Assembly (NCBI GenBank): GCA_026004195.1 | Contig: BPIQ01000002.1 | Coordinates: 186,001 to 250,000, forward strand | DNA length: 64,000 nucleotides | Direction of reading: 5' to 3' | Source of the DNA: Candidatus Binatia bacterium | GTDB lineage: Bacteria > Desulfobacterota > Binatia > HRBIN30 > BPIQ01 | Shown here: in pieces, positions 27,731-38,537 of the stretch | How the letters are laid out: each line of letters opens with the position of its first letter | Position numbering within the stretch: position 1 is the first letter of the stretch | Translations under genes and position numbers: made by a program | The notes under the pieces: model-generated | What the model was told of the DNA's origin: nothing | The model's input: the letters and a program-made list of their open reading frames with translations, nothing else | Database searches by the model: none

Positions 27731-28327
27731 CGTAAGGAAGCCTCGCCGCGGTCTCGCGGATCGCGGGCTCGGCCTCGAGCAGCATCCCCGTCGTGTTCCA
27801 CGTCCCTTCGAGAAAAAGGGCGCGGGCGTCCGACGGGAGAGAAACGGGATAGGTCTTGCCCCCGAAGGAAACCTCGCGCTTCTCGAGATCGAGCAGGACT
27901 TCTCCTTCGGGGTCCCTCTCGGCTTCCTCCATCAGAGCCGCCACGTGAGCCGGGTCGGCAACGGCGCAAGGGAGACCGATCGCGACGCAGTTCGCGAAGA
28001 AAATGTCGGCGAACGATTCCCCGACCATGGCCCGGATCCCGCAGCGCCAGAGCGCCTGCGGGGCGTGCTCGCGCGAGGAGCCGCATCCGAAGTTTTTGTT
28101 GACCAACGCTATGCGAGCGCCCGTCGTCGCGAAGCGCGGGTCGTCGAGCACGTGACCGCGGGGGCGGCCCTCGGCGTCGAACCGCAGGTCGTGGAAGGCG
28201 TAGCGCCCCAGGCCGTCGAACGTCACCACCTTCATGAAACGCGCCGGCAGGATCTGATCCGTGTCGATGTCGTTGCCCCGAATCGGCAGCGGGCGGCCCC
28301 GCACCGTCCGGATCGGCGTGCGCTCTT

Positions 28328-28331
<4 letters not shown>
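27708..28331 (-). CDS. leuD: 3-isopropylmalate dehydratase small subunit
   Basis: 207 residues. Starts [26 protein letters not shown], the LeuD signature, and contains [18 protein letters not shown] and a C-terminal hinge. Partner of LeuC in the isomerisation of 2- to 3-isopropylmalate for leucine synthesis. Coupled to leuC by an ATGA overlap. Overlaps the alkaline phosphatase gene 3' end. Confidence 0.95.
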
Positions 28332-29746
<1,415 letters not shown>

Positions 29747-30062
29747 GGGACGCCCCCAAGGTCGCACGGGGATTCGGGCGACGCAAGCCGATGCACGGAA
29801 GGCAGGGCCGCGGGGCGAGCGGGCGCACCCGTGCAAGTCCGGGCGCCCCCCGGCGACAGGACGACTTTTCCACCGGACTCGTTTTTCCCGCCTTTGCTTT
29901 TCCCGCCTTCGGTCCGTCCCGTCGAAGAGGTCCGCGCCGCGCCGCAGGGGCGGAGACGCCGGTCTCCCCTTCCCTCGTCCTCGAAGCCGGATGGGCGCGG
30001 CTTGAACGGTTTTTCCGAGCGACGTACGCTTGGGCCAGTTCGCTCCCAAGGCGGTGGTCTCC
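29747..30062. other. Intergenic region between divergent leuC and thiC
   Basis: 316 bases without a gene. Contains a short direct repeat (two near-copies of TTTTTCCCGCCTT at about 29880-29910) and a candidate promoter for thiC at 30002-30030. No THI-box (TPP) consensus could be seen. Confidence 0.5.
30002..30030 (+). promoter_or_regulatory. Candidate promoter for thiC
   Basis: TTGAAC at 30002-30007, 17 bases, TACGCT at 30025-30030. A start near 30037 leaves a short leader before the ATG at 30063. By-eye call. Confidence 0.35.
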
Positions 30063-31694
30063 ATGACGCAGCTCGAAGCAGCACGGAAAGGTATCGTCAC
30101 TCCGGAAATGCGCCGGGTGGCGCAGCGGGAGAACGTGAGTCCCGAATTCGTCCGCGAAGAGGTGGCGCGAGGCCGCCTCGTGATCCCCGCCAACAAGCGG
30201 CATCTCGCGGGAAGCAGCGGGCAGAAGCCTTCGGGGCCTCCGCCGGAAGAAGAATCGGCGTGGAGGCCGGTGGGACACCCGGGCGCGCGGGGTGACGCGC
30301 TTCTCTGGGTCAACCAGACCGTGGCGCAGCGCTGGGCCTGGATCTCGCGCCCCGACGTGCTGCGCGGCGAGCGGGCACCCAAACGGCTCGATCCCACCGG
30401 GATCGGGCGGAAGATCACGACCAAGATCAACGCGAACATCGGCGCCTCGCCCGTGAGCAGCGGGACCGCGGAGGAAGTGGAAAAGCTCCAGTGGGCGCAG
30501 AAGTACGGCGCCGACACGCTCATGGATCTTTCCACGGGCGGAAACCTCGACGAGTGCCGGCAGGCCATCATCGACCACGCCACGATCCCGATCGGGACGG
30601 TGCCCATCTACAGCATGATCGTGGGGAAAAGGGTCGAGGAGCTCACGTACGACGACATCCTGCGCGAGATCGAACGCCAGGCGCAGCAGGGGGTCGACTA
30701 CTTCACGATCCACGCCGGGATCTTGCGCGAGCACCTCCCGCTGGTCCGCGGGCGGGTCACGGGCATCGTCTCCCGCGGCGGTTCGCTGCTCGCCAAGTGG
30801 ATGCTCTACCACAACCGGCAGAACCCGATGTACGAGCTCTTCGACGAAATCAGCGCCATCATGCGCGAGTACGACGTGACCTACTCGCTCGGCGATGGCC
30901 TCCGGCCGGGGTGTCTCGCCGACGCGACCGACGCGGCACAGCTCGCCGAGCTCCAGACCCTGGGCGAGCTCGTCCACCGGGCGCGGGAAGCCGGCGTGCA
31001 GGTCATGGTGGAAGGTCCGGGCCACGTCCCCCTCGACCAGATCGCCGTGAACATGCAGCTCGAGCAGAGGATCTGCGACGACGCGCCGTTCTACGTGCTG
31101 GGGCCGCTCGTCACCGACGTCTTCCCGGGCTACGACCACATCACGAGTGCCATCGGAGCCGCCGAGGCGGCGCGGGCCGGGGCGGCCATGCTCTGCTACG
31201 TGACCCCGAAGGAACACGTCGGCCTCCCGAAGGCTCTCGACGTGAAGGCCGGATGCATCGCGTACAAGATCGCGGCGCACGCGGGCGACATCGCGCGGGG
31301 CATCCCGGGCGCACGGCAGTGGGACGACGACCTCTCGCGGGCGCGGGCCGCGCTCAACTGGCCCAAGCAGTTCGAGCTCGCTTTCGACGGCGAGACGGCG
31401 CGGGCGCTCCACGACGAGGACCTCGAGGTCGACACGGATTTCTGCGCGATGTGCGGCCACGACTGGTGCAGCATGCGCATCTCGAAAGAAATCGCCGAGT
31501 TCGCGAGCGGCAAGGACCCCGCCTTCCAGCCCGCGCGCAAAGCGGCGCGGAGCCCCGGAGTGGGTCCCGAGGGACGGGAGTTTCTCGCCCAGCGCAAGGC
31601 GGTCCTGCCCGTCGTCGGGGGGAAACACGTCTGCCACTCGGACCTCACCCCCGAGGAAGAAAAAGCGCGGCGGCTCCAGCGCGAGCTCCTCTGA
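30063..31694 (+). CDS. thiC: Phosphomethylpyrimidine synthase
   Basis: 543 residues. Converts AIR to HMP-phosphate by radical SAM chemistry in thiamine synthesis. Motifs: [54 protein letters not shown] and the cluster-binding [12 protein letters not shown] near the end (CX2CX4C). Between the N-terminal IPAN motif and [15 protein letters not shown] lies an extra segment of about 50 residues not found in common ThiC. ATG at 30063 is chosen because the upstream part of the frame is short and unlike ThiC. Confidence 0.95.
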   Translation: MTQLEAARKGIVTPEMRRVAQRENVSPEFVREEVARGRLVIPANKRHLAGSSGQKPSGPPPEEESAWRPVGHPGARGDALLWVNQTVAQRWAWISRPDVLRGERAPKRLDPTGIGRKITTKINANIGASPVSSGTAEEVEKLQWAQKYGADTLMDLSTGGNLDECRQAIIDHATIPIGTVPIYSMIVGKRVEELTYDDILREIERQAQQGVDYFTIHAGILREHLPLVRGRVTGIVSRGGSLLAKWMLYHNRQNPMYELFDEISAIMREYDVTYSLGDGLRPGCLADATDAAQLAELQTLGELVHRAREAGVQVMVEGPGHVPLDQIAVNMQLEQRICDDAPFYVLGPLVTDVFPGYDHITSAIGAAEAARAGAAMLCYVTPKEHVGLPKALDVKAGCIAYKIAAHAGDIARGIPGARQWDDDLSRARAALNWPKQFELAFDGETARALHDEDLEVDTDFCAMCGHDWCSMRISKEIAEFASGKDPAFQPARKAARSPGVGPEGREFLAQRKAVLPVVGGKHVCHSDLTPEEEKARRLQRELL

Positions 31695-31729
31695 AGGCGG
31701 CCTTCCGGGCCACGATCGTCTCCGAGACC

Positions 31730-33413
31730 ATGGAAAAACCTCGTTCCGCACCCGGCACGGATTTCATCCGCGCCACGATCCGAGAGGACCTCGCGGACGG
31801 GAAAGTACGGCGGGCGCGTCGCCACGCGCTTTCCGCCCGAGCCGAACGGCTACCTCCACATCGGGCACGCGAAGTCCATCTGCCTGAACTTCGGCGTGGC
31901 CCGGGAGTTCGGCGGGACGTGCAACCTCCGGATGGACGACACGAATCCCACGACCGAGGACATGAAGTACGTCGAAGCCATCCAGGAGGACGTCCGCTGG
32001 CTCGGCTTCGAATGGGACCGCCTCACGTTCGCCTCGGACTACTTCGAGCAGCTCTACGAGTACGCCGAGGAGCTCATCCGGCGCGGCAAGGCGTACGTCG
32101 ACAGCCTCTCCGCCGACGAGATCCGGGAATATCGCGGGACGCTCACCGAACCGGGGCGCGAGAGCCCCTACCGCTCGCGTTCGGTGGAAGAAAACCTCGA
32201 CCTCTTCCGGCGGATGCGCGCCGGAGAATTCCCCGACGGGAGCCACGTGCTCCGGGCGAAGATCGACATGGCGTCGCCCAACCTCAACATGCGCGACCCC
32301 ACGATCTACCGCATCCGGCGCCACCACCACTACCGCACGGGCGACCGGTGGTGCATCTACCCCATGTACGACTTCGCCCACTGCATCTCGGATTCCATCG
32401 AGGGGATCACCCACTCCCTCTGCACGCTCGAGTTCGAAGACCACCGGCCGCTCTACGACTGGTTCCTCGAGGAGCTCGGCCTCTACCACCCGCAGCAGAT
32501 CGAGTTCGCGCGCCTCAATTTGAGCCACACGGTGCTGAGCAAGCGGAAGCTCCTCCGGCTCGTCCGAGAGGGGCACGTGCGCGGCTGGGACGACCCGAGG
32601 ATGCCGACGATCTCGGGGCTCCGGCGGCGGGGGTACACGCCCGAAGCCATCCGCGAGTTCTGCGAGCGGATCGGGGTGGCGAAAAAGAACAGCGTCGTCG
32701 ACATCGCGATGCTCGAGCACTGCGTGCGCGAGGACCTGAACCGGCGGGCGCCCAGGGTGCTCGCGGTCCTGCGCCCCCTGCGCGTCGTCGTCACGAACTG
32801 GCCCGAAGGCCAGGTCGAAGAGTTCGAGGCGGTCAACAACCCCGAGGACCCTTCCATGGGGACCCGCAAGGTGCCCTTCTCGCGGGTCCTCTACATCGAG
32901 CGCGACGACTTCCGCGAACACCCGCCGAAAAAGTTCTACCGGCTCGCCCCGGGCCGGGAAGTACGGCTCCGCTACGCCTGCTACGTCACGTGCCGGGAAG
33001 TGGTGAAAGACGAGCGCGGCGAGGTCGTGGAGCTTCGCTGCACCTACGACCCCGAATCACGGGGTGGCTGGACTCCGGACGGCCGCAAAGTCCAGGCCAC
33101 GATCCACTGGGTTTCCGCCGCGCACGCGCTCGACGCCGAGGTGCGGCTCTACGACCACCTTTTCCTCAAGCCCGACCCCGACGAGGACGAGGACTTTCTT
33201 TCTTCTCTCAACCCGAACTCCCTCGAGGTCGTCTCCGCGAAAATCGAGCCCAGCGTCGCCGGCGCCCCGCCCGGAACCCGCTACCAGTTCGAAAGGCTCG
33301 GCTACTTCTGCGTCGATCCCGACTCGACCCCCGAGCGCCTCGTCTTCAACCGGACCGTGACGCTCAAGGACACCTGGGCCAGGATCGAGAAGAGCGGCAA
33401 GGCGGACGAGTGA
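31730..33413 (+). CDS. glnS: Glutaminyl-tRNA synthetase, frameshifted near the start
   Basis: About 560 residues after correction. The first 24 codons ([20 protein letters not shown]) are in one frame and the rest in another. Removing the G at 31805 yields [19 protein letters not shown], then [13 protein letters not shown], the class I HIGH signature, and [18 protein letters not shown] replaces KMSKS, as in GlnRS. The GlnRS-specific C-terminal beta-barrels follow. Charges tRNA-Gln. tRNA-Glu, tRNA-Gln and gltX follow within 1 kb. The break is very likely a base-calling error in a housekeeping gene. Confidence 0.9.
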
Positions 33414-33576
33414 GGGGGGACCGGGTAGCGAAACGCGCGGCGACGAGGCCCCGCGCTCCGACGGACGCGGCGGCGAAAACGAACCGGCTCCCGGAGCTGC
33501 GGGGCGGCAGTCATGTCCGTTTGAAACTCCGAGTTCTCCCGCGCTAGAGTCGCAGGCTGGCGCTTCGCCGCCGGGG

Positions 33577-33934
33577 ATGCCATCTCGACCCCGCGGGAAG
33601 AGCCGCGAGCAAACGGGACGTAGCTATGCCTTCCGCGAGACCCCCAAGCAAAGCGGGCGACCCCGCCGCGACACCAAGAAGAAGCTCGCGCATCGCATCG
33701 AGATCAACCCCCCGGATCATGCTCGGGAAACCGGTGATTCGGGGCACGCGGCTCACGGTCGAGCTGATCCTGCGAAAACTCGCAGAGGGCGCCACGGAAG
33801 CCGAACTTCTCGACGCCTATCCGAACCTGAGAGCCGAGGACATCCGCGCAGCCATGGCCTACGCGGCGGACACCCTGGCACACGAGGAGACGCTCGTTCT
33901 GGATTCCCGCCGGGATAAGCCTGCCCGCCGCTGA
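33577..33934 (+). CDS. DUF433 antitoxin-like protein, frameshifted in a C run
   Basis: The frame begins at 33577 and reads KKKLAHRIEINP; six Cs at 33708-33713 shift it. Dropping one C gives RIEINPRIMLGKPVIRGTRLTVELILRKLAEG, the classic DUF433 signature, followed by AELLDAYPNL and DIRAAMAYA. DUF433 proteins are antitoxins of DUF5615 toxins, with a winged-helix DNA-binding body, and usually autoregulate. The start is uncertain, as the first 35 residues look non-conserved. The partner follows after 3 bases. Confidence 0.8.
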
Positions 33935-33937
33935 GGA

Positions 33938-34291
33938 ATGCGCTTTTTGGCGGACGAGAGCTGCGACTTCGCCGTCGTGCGTGCGCTGCGGAACGACGGC
34001 CACGACGTCGCGGCCGTCGCCGAAGACCAGCCGGGCGCGACGGACGATGTCGTCGTGTCCCGCACGCTCCACGAAAACCTCACCGAAGACAAAGATTTTG
34101 GACGGCTCGTCTTTGCCAGCGGGAAAACCATCCCTGGCGTTCTACTGCTTCGCTTCCCGGCCAGTTCCCGGATGGCCATGGTGGACACGGTGCTGAAAGT
34201 CGTGCGCAGCGAGGCGGCAAAAATTGCAGGCCGATTCGTCGTGGTCCAACCGGGCCGTGTGCGGGTATCCCTTCGCAGACGAGGCAGCTGA
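33938..34291 (+). CDS. DUF5615 PIN-like toxin, possibly with a short internal deletion
   Basis: 117 residues. MRFLADESCDFAVVRALRNDGHDV and TEDKDFGRLVFA carry the acidic residues of the PIN-like nuclease site; LLRFPASSRM follows. The stretch between DDVVVSRTLHEN and LTEDKDFG lacks a few residues where family members usually read ...RVLLTEDKDFG, so a short in-frame loss is possible. Partner of the DUF433 antitoxin 3 bases upstream, forming a type II toxin-antitoxin module. Confidence 0.8.
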   Translation: MRFLADESCDFAVVRALRNDGHDVAAVAEDQPGATDDVVVSRTLHENLTEDKDFGRLVFASGKTIPGVLLLRFPASSRMAMVDTVLKVVRSEAAKIAGRFVVVQPGRVRVSLRRRGS

Positions 34292-34312
34292 CCCTGCCCC
34301 CGCGGACAAAAG

Positions 34313-34384
34313 TGGTCCCAAGGGGAATCGAACCCCTGTTACCGACGTGAGAGGCCGGTGTCCTAGCCGCTAGACGATGGGACC
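34313..34384 (-). tRNA. tRNA-Glu (anticodon CTC)
   Basis: Perfect 7-bp acceptor (GGTCCCA with TGGGACC), anticodon arm with loop CTCTCAC, giving CTC, and a T arm with loop TTCGATT. CCA not encoded. 72 bases. Confidence 0.93.
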
Positions 34385-34423
34385 ACACGCGGCGGGCGCC
34401 GGCCGGAGCCAACGCCCGCCCAC

Positions 34424-34499
34424 TGGCTGAGGCGGAAGGACTCGAACCTTCATTCGCCTGATCCAGAGTCAGGTGGCTTGCCAATTAGCCCACGCCTCA
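34424..34499 (-). tRNA. tRNA-Gln (anticodon CTG)
   Basis: Acceptor TGAGGCG pairs with CGCCTCA; loop CTCTGGA gives the anticodon CTG; T loop TTCGAGT. The 3' GCCA is encoded. Sits 39 bases from tRNA-Glu and 61 from gltX. Confidence 0.94.
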
Positions 34500-34560
34500 T
34501 TGCCAAGCGCTAGGTTATGTAACGCACCCCGACCAAGTCAAGGCGCACTCCCGCCTCGTT

Positions 34561-35985
34561 TCACTCCGTGCTCCCTGCGGGTCCACTCCCACTTTGCGCG
34601 AGCACCCGGTCGATCCGGGCAAGCGTGCGTTCGCGACCCAGAAGGAACAGCACCTCGTAGATCCCCGGACTCGACGTCCCTCCGGTGACGGCGACACGCA
34701 CGGGCTGCGCGATCTTCCCGAGACCCACGCCGAGACGCTCCCGGAGTGCCTCGAAGCACCGCCGGAGCGACTCCTCGCTCCACTCCGCGAGCCGCTCGAG
34801 CTCGCCTCGGACCTCCCGGAGGACCGCCCTGCCCTCGGGGCCGAGGTGCCGGGTGGCAGCTTCCGGGTCCGGGGAAACGTCTTCCGAGAAGAAGTAGTGC
34901 ACCATGTCCGCGAGCTCGACGAGCGTCCTCGCCCGCTCGCGAAACGCCTCGACGAGCCGCACGAGCCAGGCGGGGTCCGGGGGAATCGCGTAGCCCCTGG
35001 CCTCGAGGAAAGGACGCGCGAGCTCGGCCAGACGCTCGGGCGGGGTCCGTTTCATGTGCTGGGCGTTCACCCAGAGGAGCTTCTCGGGGTTGAACACCCC
35101 CGCGGACTTGCCCACCGCCTCGAGCGTGAACTTCTCGATCAGCTCCTCGCGCGTGAAGATTTCCTGATCGCCGTGGGACCAGCCGAGCCGCACGAGGTAG
35201 TTGACGACGGCGTCCGGGAGGTAGCCCTCCTCCCGGTAAGCCCCGACGGAAGTCGCTCCGTGGCGTTTGCTCAGGCGGGCCCGGTCGAGCCCGAGAATCA
35301 GGGGAACGTGGGCGAATTCCGGCAGCGGAAAGCCGAGCGCCCGGTAGACGAGAATTTGCTTCGGAGTGTTCGCGATGTGGTCCTCGCCCCGGATCACGTG
35401 GGTGATCCTCATCTCCGCGTCGTCCACGACCACCGCGAAGTTGTAGGTCGGCGAGCCGTCCGAGCGCAGCACGATCCAGTCGTCGAGATCGGAGTTCTGG
35501 AAGGCGATGGCTCCCCGGATCCGGTCGACGAAGCCCGTCGTTCCCTCGAGGGGCGAGCGAAAGCGGAGTACCCGGTTCTCGCCCGGGCCGAGCCCCAGGT
35601 TCCGGCAGGTCCGGTCGTAGAGGGGGTTGCGTCCCTCGGCGAGAGCCGCCTTTCGCTTCTCCTCGAGTGCCTCCGGCGGGCAGCCGCACCAGTAGGCGGC
35701 TCCGGAGCGCCAGAGACGCTCCGCTTCCTTCCGGTAGAGTTCCGCCCGCTCGCTCTGGAAAAAAGGCCCTTCGTCCCACCGGAGCTCGAGCCACTCGAGA
35801 GAATCCAGGATGGCGCGCACGGCCTCGGGCGTCGAGCGCTCGCGGTCCGTGTCCTCGATGCGCAGGACGAACCGGCCGCCGTGGTGGCGGGCGAAAAGGT
35901 AGTTGAAGAGCGCCGTACGGGCCCCGCCGACGTGGAGAAAGCCCGTGGGGCTCGGCGCAAACCGCGTCCGGACCTCCATCGTCAA
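34561..35985 (-). CDS. gltX: Glutamyl-tRNA synthetase
   Basis: 474 residues, class I. RTRFAPSPTGFLHVGGARTA carries the HIGH-like motif; LSKRHGATSV is the KMSKS-like loop; IRGEDHIANTPKQ is conserved. The C-terminal helical anticodon-binding domain is complete. Charges tRNA-Glu, and tRNA-Gln in organisms without GlnRS; here glnS is nearby, so direct glutaminylation is likely. Starts at 35985 (MTMEVRTR) or at the second Met at 35979. The tRNA genes follow on the same strand. Confidence 0.95.
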   Translation of the reverse strand: MTMEVRTRFAPSPTGFLHVGGARTALFNYLFARHHGGRFVLRIEDTDRERSTPEAVRAILDSLEWLELRWDEGPFFQSERAELYRKEAERLWRSGAAYWCGCPPEALEEKRKAALAEGRNPLYDRTCRNLGLGPGENRVLRFRSPLEGTTGFVDRIRGAIAFQNSDLDDWIVLRSDGSPTYNFAVVVDDAEMRITHVIRGEDHIANTPKQILVYRALGFPLPEFAHVPLILGLDRARLSKRHGATSVGAYREEGYLPDAVVNYLVRLGWSHGDQEIFTREELIEKFTLEAVGKSAGVFNPEKLLWVNAQHMKRTPPERLAELARPFLEARGYAIPPDPAWLVRLVEAFRERARTLVELADMVHYFFSEDVSPDPEAATRHLGPEGRAVLREVRGELERLAEWSEESLRRCFEALRERLGVGLGKIAQPVRVAVTGGTSSPGIYEVLFLLGRERTLARIDRVLAQSGSGPAGSTE

Positions 35986-36082
35986 GGCGGCTAACAGCGG
36001 GGACCGGGCGTGTCAACGAGCCGCTCTCGCTTGACGCACCCGGAAGCGCGGTTACGATGCGCGCGCGGCGCGGGCTACGAGC

Positions 36083-36650
36083 ATGGAACCGACGCAACTT
36101 CGTTCCGCCGGGAGTCGCGAGGGCATCCTCGGGATCCTCGCCCACTGGGCTTTTCTCTACGCGTTCTGGGTCGTTCTCTCGGGGATGTTCGACCCCTTCC
36201 ACCTCGGAGCCGGTCTCCTTGCGACGGGGCTCGTCGCCGTCCTCACGCACGAGCTCCAGTACTTCGAGCACGGCTCGGGCGGCCGGCTCAACCTGGCCCT
36301 CGCTCTGGCTCCCTGGCACCGGCACCTGCGTTACGCTCTCTGGCTCTGGTGGGAAATCGTGAAAGCGAACGTGCAGGTCGCCAGGATCGTGCTCCACCCG
36401 AAGTTGCCGATTCGCCCCGCCATGATCCCCTACCGAACGCTTCTCCGGAGCGATCTCGGGAAGACCCTTCTCGCCAACTCCATCACGCTCACGCCGGGCA
36501 CCGTCACGGTGCTCGTCGAAGAGCGACGAACTCTGGATCCACGCGCTCGCGCAAGACGAGAGCACGCTCGCGACGATCGCGGCCATGGAAGAGGGGATCG
36601 CCCGGGCTCTCCCGGGGATCGAACCCGTAGGGAAGGAATCGGCGGCATGA
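36083..36650 (+). CDS. mnhE: MnhE/MrpE (MbhA) subunit, frameshifted near 36524
   Basis: About 188 residues after correction. Two or more hydrophobic segments near the N-terminus (ILAHWAFLYAFWVVLSGMF, LLATGLVAVLTHEL), then LANSITLTPGTVTV, the diagnostic MrpE motif. Dropping the C at 36524 gives DELWIHALAQDE and an end at a TGA that overlaps the next ATG (ATGA). Without it the frame runs into mnhF and makes a false fusion. First gene of a Mrp/Mbh-type cation/proton antiporter cluster in the inner membrane. Confidence 0.85.
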
Positions 36651-36916
36651 ACGCTCTGCTCGTCGCGTTTTCCGCCGGCACGCTCGCCATGGTCCTCGTC
36701 ACCGGAACGGTGGCTATCGTGCGCCCCGGTGTTCTCGACCGGATCATCGCCGTCGGGGTTCTGGGAACGAAAACGACCGTGCTCCTCGCCGCCGTCGGCC
36801 TCGGCTTCGGGCGGGTCGAGATGTTCGTCGACATCGCGCTCACCTACGCCCTCCTCAACTTCCTTCTCGTCCTGGCGGTGGCGAAGTACTTCGCACGGGG
36901 AGGGGAAGTACCGTGA
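36647..36916 (+). CDS. mnhF: MnhF/MrpF (MbhB) subunit
   Basis: 89 residues, three transmembrane helices: LLVAFSAGTLAMVLVTG, then the VRPGVLDRIIAVGVLGTKTT stretch typical of MrpF, and a last helix LLNFLLVLAVAKYF. Overlaps mnhE and mnhG by 4 bases each, so coupled. Small membrane subunit of the antiporter complex. Confidence 0.9.
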   Translation: MNALLVAFSAGTLAMVLVTGTVAIVRPGVLDRIIAVGVLGTKTTVLLAAVGLGFGRVEMFVDIALTYALLNFLLVLAVAKYFARGGEVP

Positions 36917-37209
36917 ACGTCCTCGGCAGCGTCCTTCTCGCGGTCGGCGGTTTTTTCCTTTTCGCGGGAACGGTCGGTCTCCTGCGACTTCCCGACTTCT
37001 ACACGCGGCTCCACGCGACCGGGAAAACCGACACGCTCGGCGCTTCGCTTTCGCTCCTGGGTCTCGCGTGTTTCGCGGGGTGGTCGCTCGTCGCACTCAA
37101 GCTCGTCGCCGTCGCCGTCTTCCTTCTCGTCGCGAACCCCACGGCCACGCACGCGCTCGCCCGCGCGGCCTACCTCCGGGGCATCGTGCCCTGGGGAACG
37201 CGACCCTAG
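36913..37209 (+). CDS. mnhG: MnhG/MrpG (MbhC) subunit
   Basis: 98 residues from a GTG that overlaps the mnhF stop. GSVLLAVGGFFLFAGTVGLL and RLPDFYTRLHATGKTDTLG are the MrpG signature, followed by a third helix ending in NPTATHALARAA. A small membrane subunit. 21 bases separate it from the MbhD-like gene. Confidence 0.92.
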   Translation: MNVLGSVLLAVGGFFLFAGTVGLLRLPDFYTRLHATGKTDTLGASLSLLGLACFAGWSLVALKLVAVAVFLLVANPTATHALARAAYLRGIVPWGTRP

Positions 37210-37230
37210 GGCACCCGAGGGGGCTCTCGC

Positions 37231-37464
37231 GTGGTCTCCGTCCTGCTCGTTTTCCTCTTCGTGGTCGGGCTCGCGGCCCTCGAGGTGCGGGACCTTCTCG
37301 CCTCGATCTTTCTCCTGGGCGCTTACAGCTTCCTGGCCGCGCTCACGATGGCACGCATGGGGGCGGTGGACGTGGGGTTCACGGAAGCCGCGGTGGGAGC
37401 GGGTCTCACCGGCATCTTCTTCCTCATGGCCGTCGTGCGCACGGCGAGGAGGACACGGGATTGA
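37231..37464 (+). CDS. MbhD-like subunit (DUF4040)
   Basis: 77 residues, GTG start after a GAGGGGGC site. LAALEVRDLLASIFLLGAYS and MARMGAVDVGFTEAAVGAGL are typical of MbhD, which corresponds to part of the C-terminal domain of MrpA. Here it is a free protein. The TGA overlaps the TTG of the next gene. Confidence 0.85.
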   Translation: MVSVLLVFLFVVGLAALEVRDLLASIFLLGAYSFLAALTMARMGAVDVGFTEAAVGAGLTGIFFLMAVVRTARRTRD

Positions 37465-37733
37465 ACGCTCTCCGGTTCCTTTTTCTCGCCGTCGCGGCGG
37501 GGGTGCTCTTCCTCGGGGCCAGGGCCCTCCCGCCCGTTCGGGCCCTCGACGCACCCATCCGGCTCCACGTGGAGTCCTACTACGTGCGGCACGCGCTCGA
37601 GCAGACGCGGACGCCGAATCTCGTGACGGCCATCCTCGCGGATTACCGGGGCTACGACACCTTCGGGGAGACGACCGTCATCTTCGCCGCGGGCCTGGCC
37701 TGCTACTTTCTGCTTCGAGGTACGAAACCATGA
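37461..37733 (+). CDS. MbhE-like subunit (C-terminal MrpA portion)
   Basis: 90 residues, TTG start overlapping the previous stop (TTGA). One N-terminal helix, then a periplasmic part, and NLVTAILADYRGYDTFGETTVIFAAG, a motif of MbhE and the MrpA C-terminus. Stop overlaps the next ATG. With the preceding gene it provides the tail of MrpA as two free proteins. Confidence 0.82.
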   Translation: MNALRFLFLAVAAGVLFLGARALPPVRALDAPIRLHVESYYVRHALEQTRTPNLVTAILADYRGYDTFGETTVIFAAGLACYFLLRGTKP

Positions 37734-38164
37734 TCCACGCCGACGAGAGCGTCGTCGTTCGCACGACCGCGAGGTTCCTCGTGCCCTTTCTGCAGGTCTT
37801 CGCGCTCTACGTGATCGTCCACGGGCACGAAAGCCCCGGCGGCGGCTTCCAGGGAGGAGCCATCCTCGGGGCGAGCCTCATCCTGACGCGCCTGAGCCAG
37901 GGCCGGGGCATCCGGCGTCCGTTCCCCTCGGGCGACGGCCCCATCCGACTCGGAGCGTTCGGGGTTCTCCTCTACGGTTCGATCGGCCTTCTCCCCGTGC
38001 TCCGCGGTGCCCCCTTCCTCGACTACGCACGCCTTCCCTGGTTCGCCGCGCACGAACCCGAACTCCGCGCGCTCGGGATCCTCGGAGTCGAGATCGGGGT
38101 GGCCGCGGCCGTGTGCGGGGTCATGGTGTCGATTTTCGAAGACCTGGCACCCAAGGAGACCTGA
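37730..38164 (+). CDS. mnhB: MnhB/MrpB (MbhF) subunit
   Basis: 144 residues, four transmembrane helices. VVVRTTARFLVPFLQVFALYV and HGHESPGGGFQGGAILGASL are the MrpB signature. Starts with an ATG overlapping the previous stop. Part of the coupled run from mnhE. Confidence 0.92.
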   Translation: MIHADESVVVRTTARFLVPFLQVFALYVIVHGHESPGGGFQGGAILGASLILTRLSQGRGIRRPFPSGDGPIRLGAFGVLLYGSIGLLPVLRGAPFLDYARLPWFAAHEPELRALGILGVEIGVAAAVCGVMVSIFEDLAPKET

Positions 38165-38183
38165 GCGGCGGGAGCGGGGGGCG

Positions 38184-38537
38184 GTGTTCGAGCACTTCGA
38201 ATACTGGGCGACTCTCGCCCTTTTCCTGCTGGGCCTCTACGGCGTGCTCGCGAAGCGGAATCTCGCGAAGAAGCTCGTCGGACTCGGCATCGTGCAGAGT
38301 GCGACGATTCTCTTTTTCATCGTTCTGGGTCTCCGGGAGGGGGGGACCATCCCCATCGTGCCCCACCACGCGGGACACGAACCGCTCGTCTACATGAGTC
38401 CCCTCCCTCAGGTCCTGATGCTGACCGCCATCGTGGTCGCGGTGAGCACGAGCGGGGTGGCGTTCGCCCTTCTCATCCGAATCTACCGCACCTCGGGAAC
38501 GCTCGACGAACGCGAGGTGCTCGAGCGACTCCCTTGA
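38184..38537 (+). CDS. mnhC: MnhC/MrpC (MbhG) subunit
   Basis: 117 residues, GTG start after GGAGCGGGGGG. NuoK-like fold: LYGVLAKRNLAKKLVGLGIV, SATILFFIVLG, then PLPQVLMLTAIVVAVSTSGV with the conserved TAIVV...ST. Stop overlaps the TTG of mnhD. Confidence 0.92.
   Translation: MFEHFEYWATLALFLLGLYGVLAKRNLAKKLVGLGIVQSATILFFIVLGLREGGTIPIVPHHAGHEPLVYMSPLPQVLMLTAIVVAVSTSGVAFALLIRIYRTSGTLDEREVLERLP

Noticed and set aside
29747-30062. TPP riboswitch upstream of thiC
   Set aside because: No CTGAGA or other THI-box consensus could be found in this stretch.
36083-36916. A single MnhE-MnhF fusion protein
   Set aside because: A one-base correction at 36524 restores a normal MnhE end with an ATGA overlap with mnhF.
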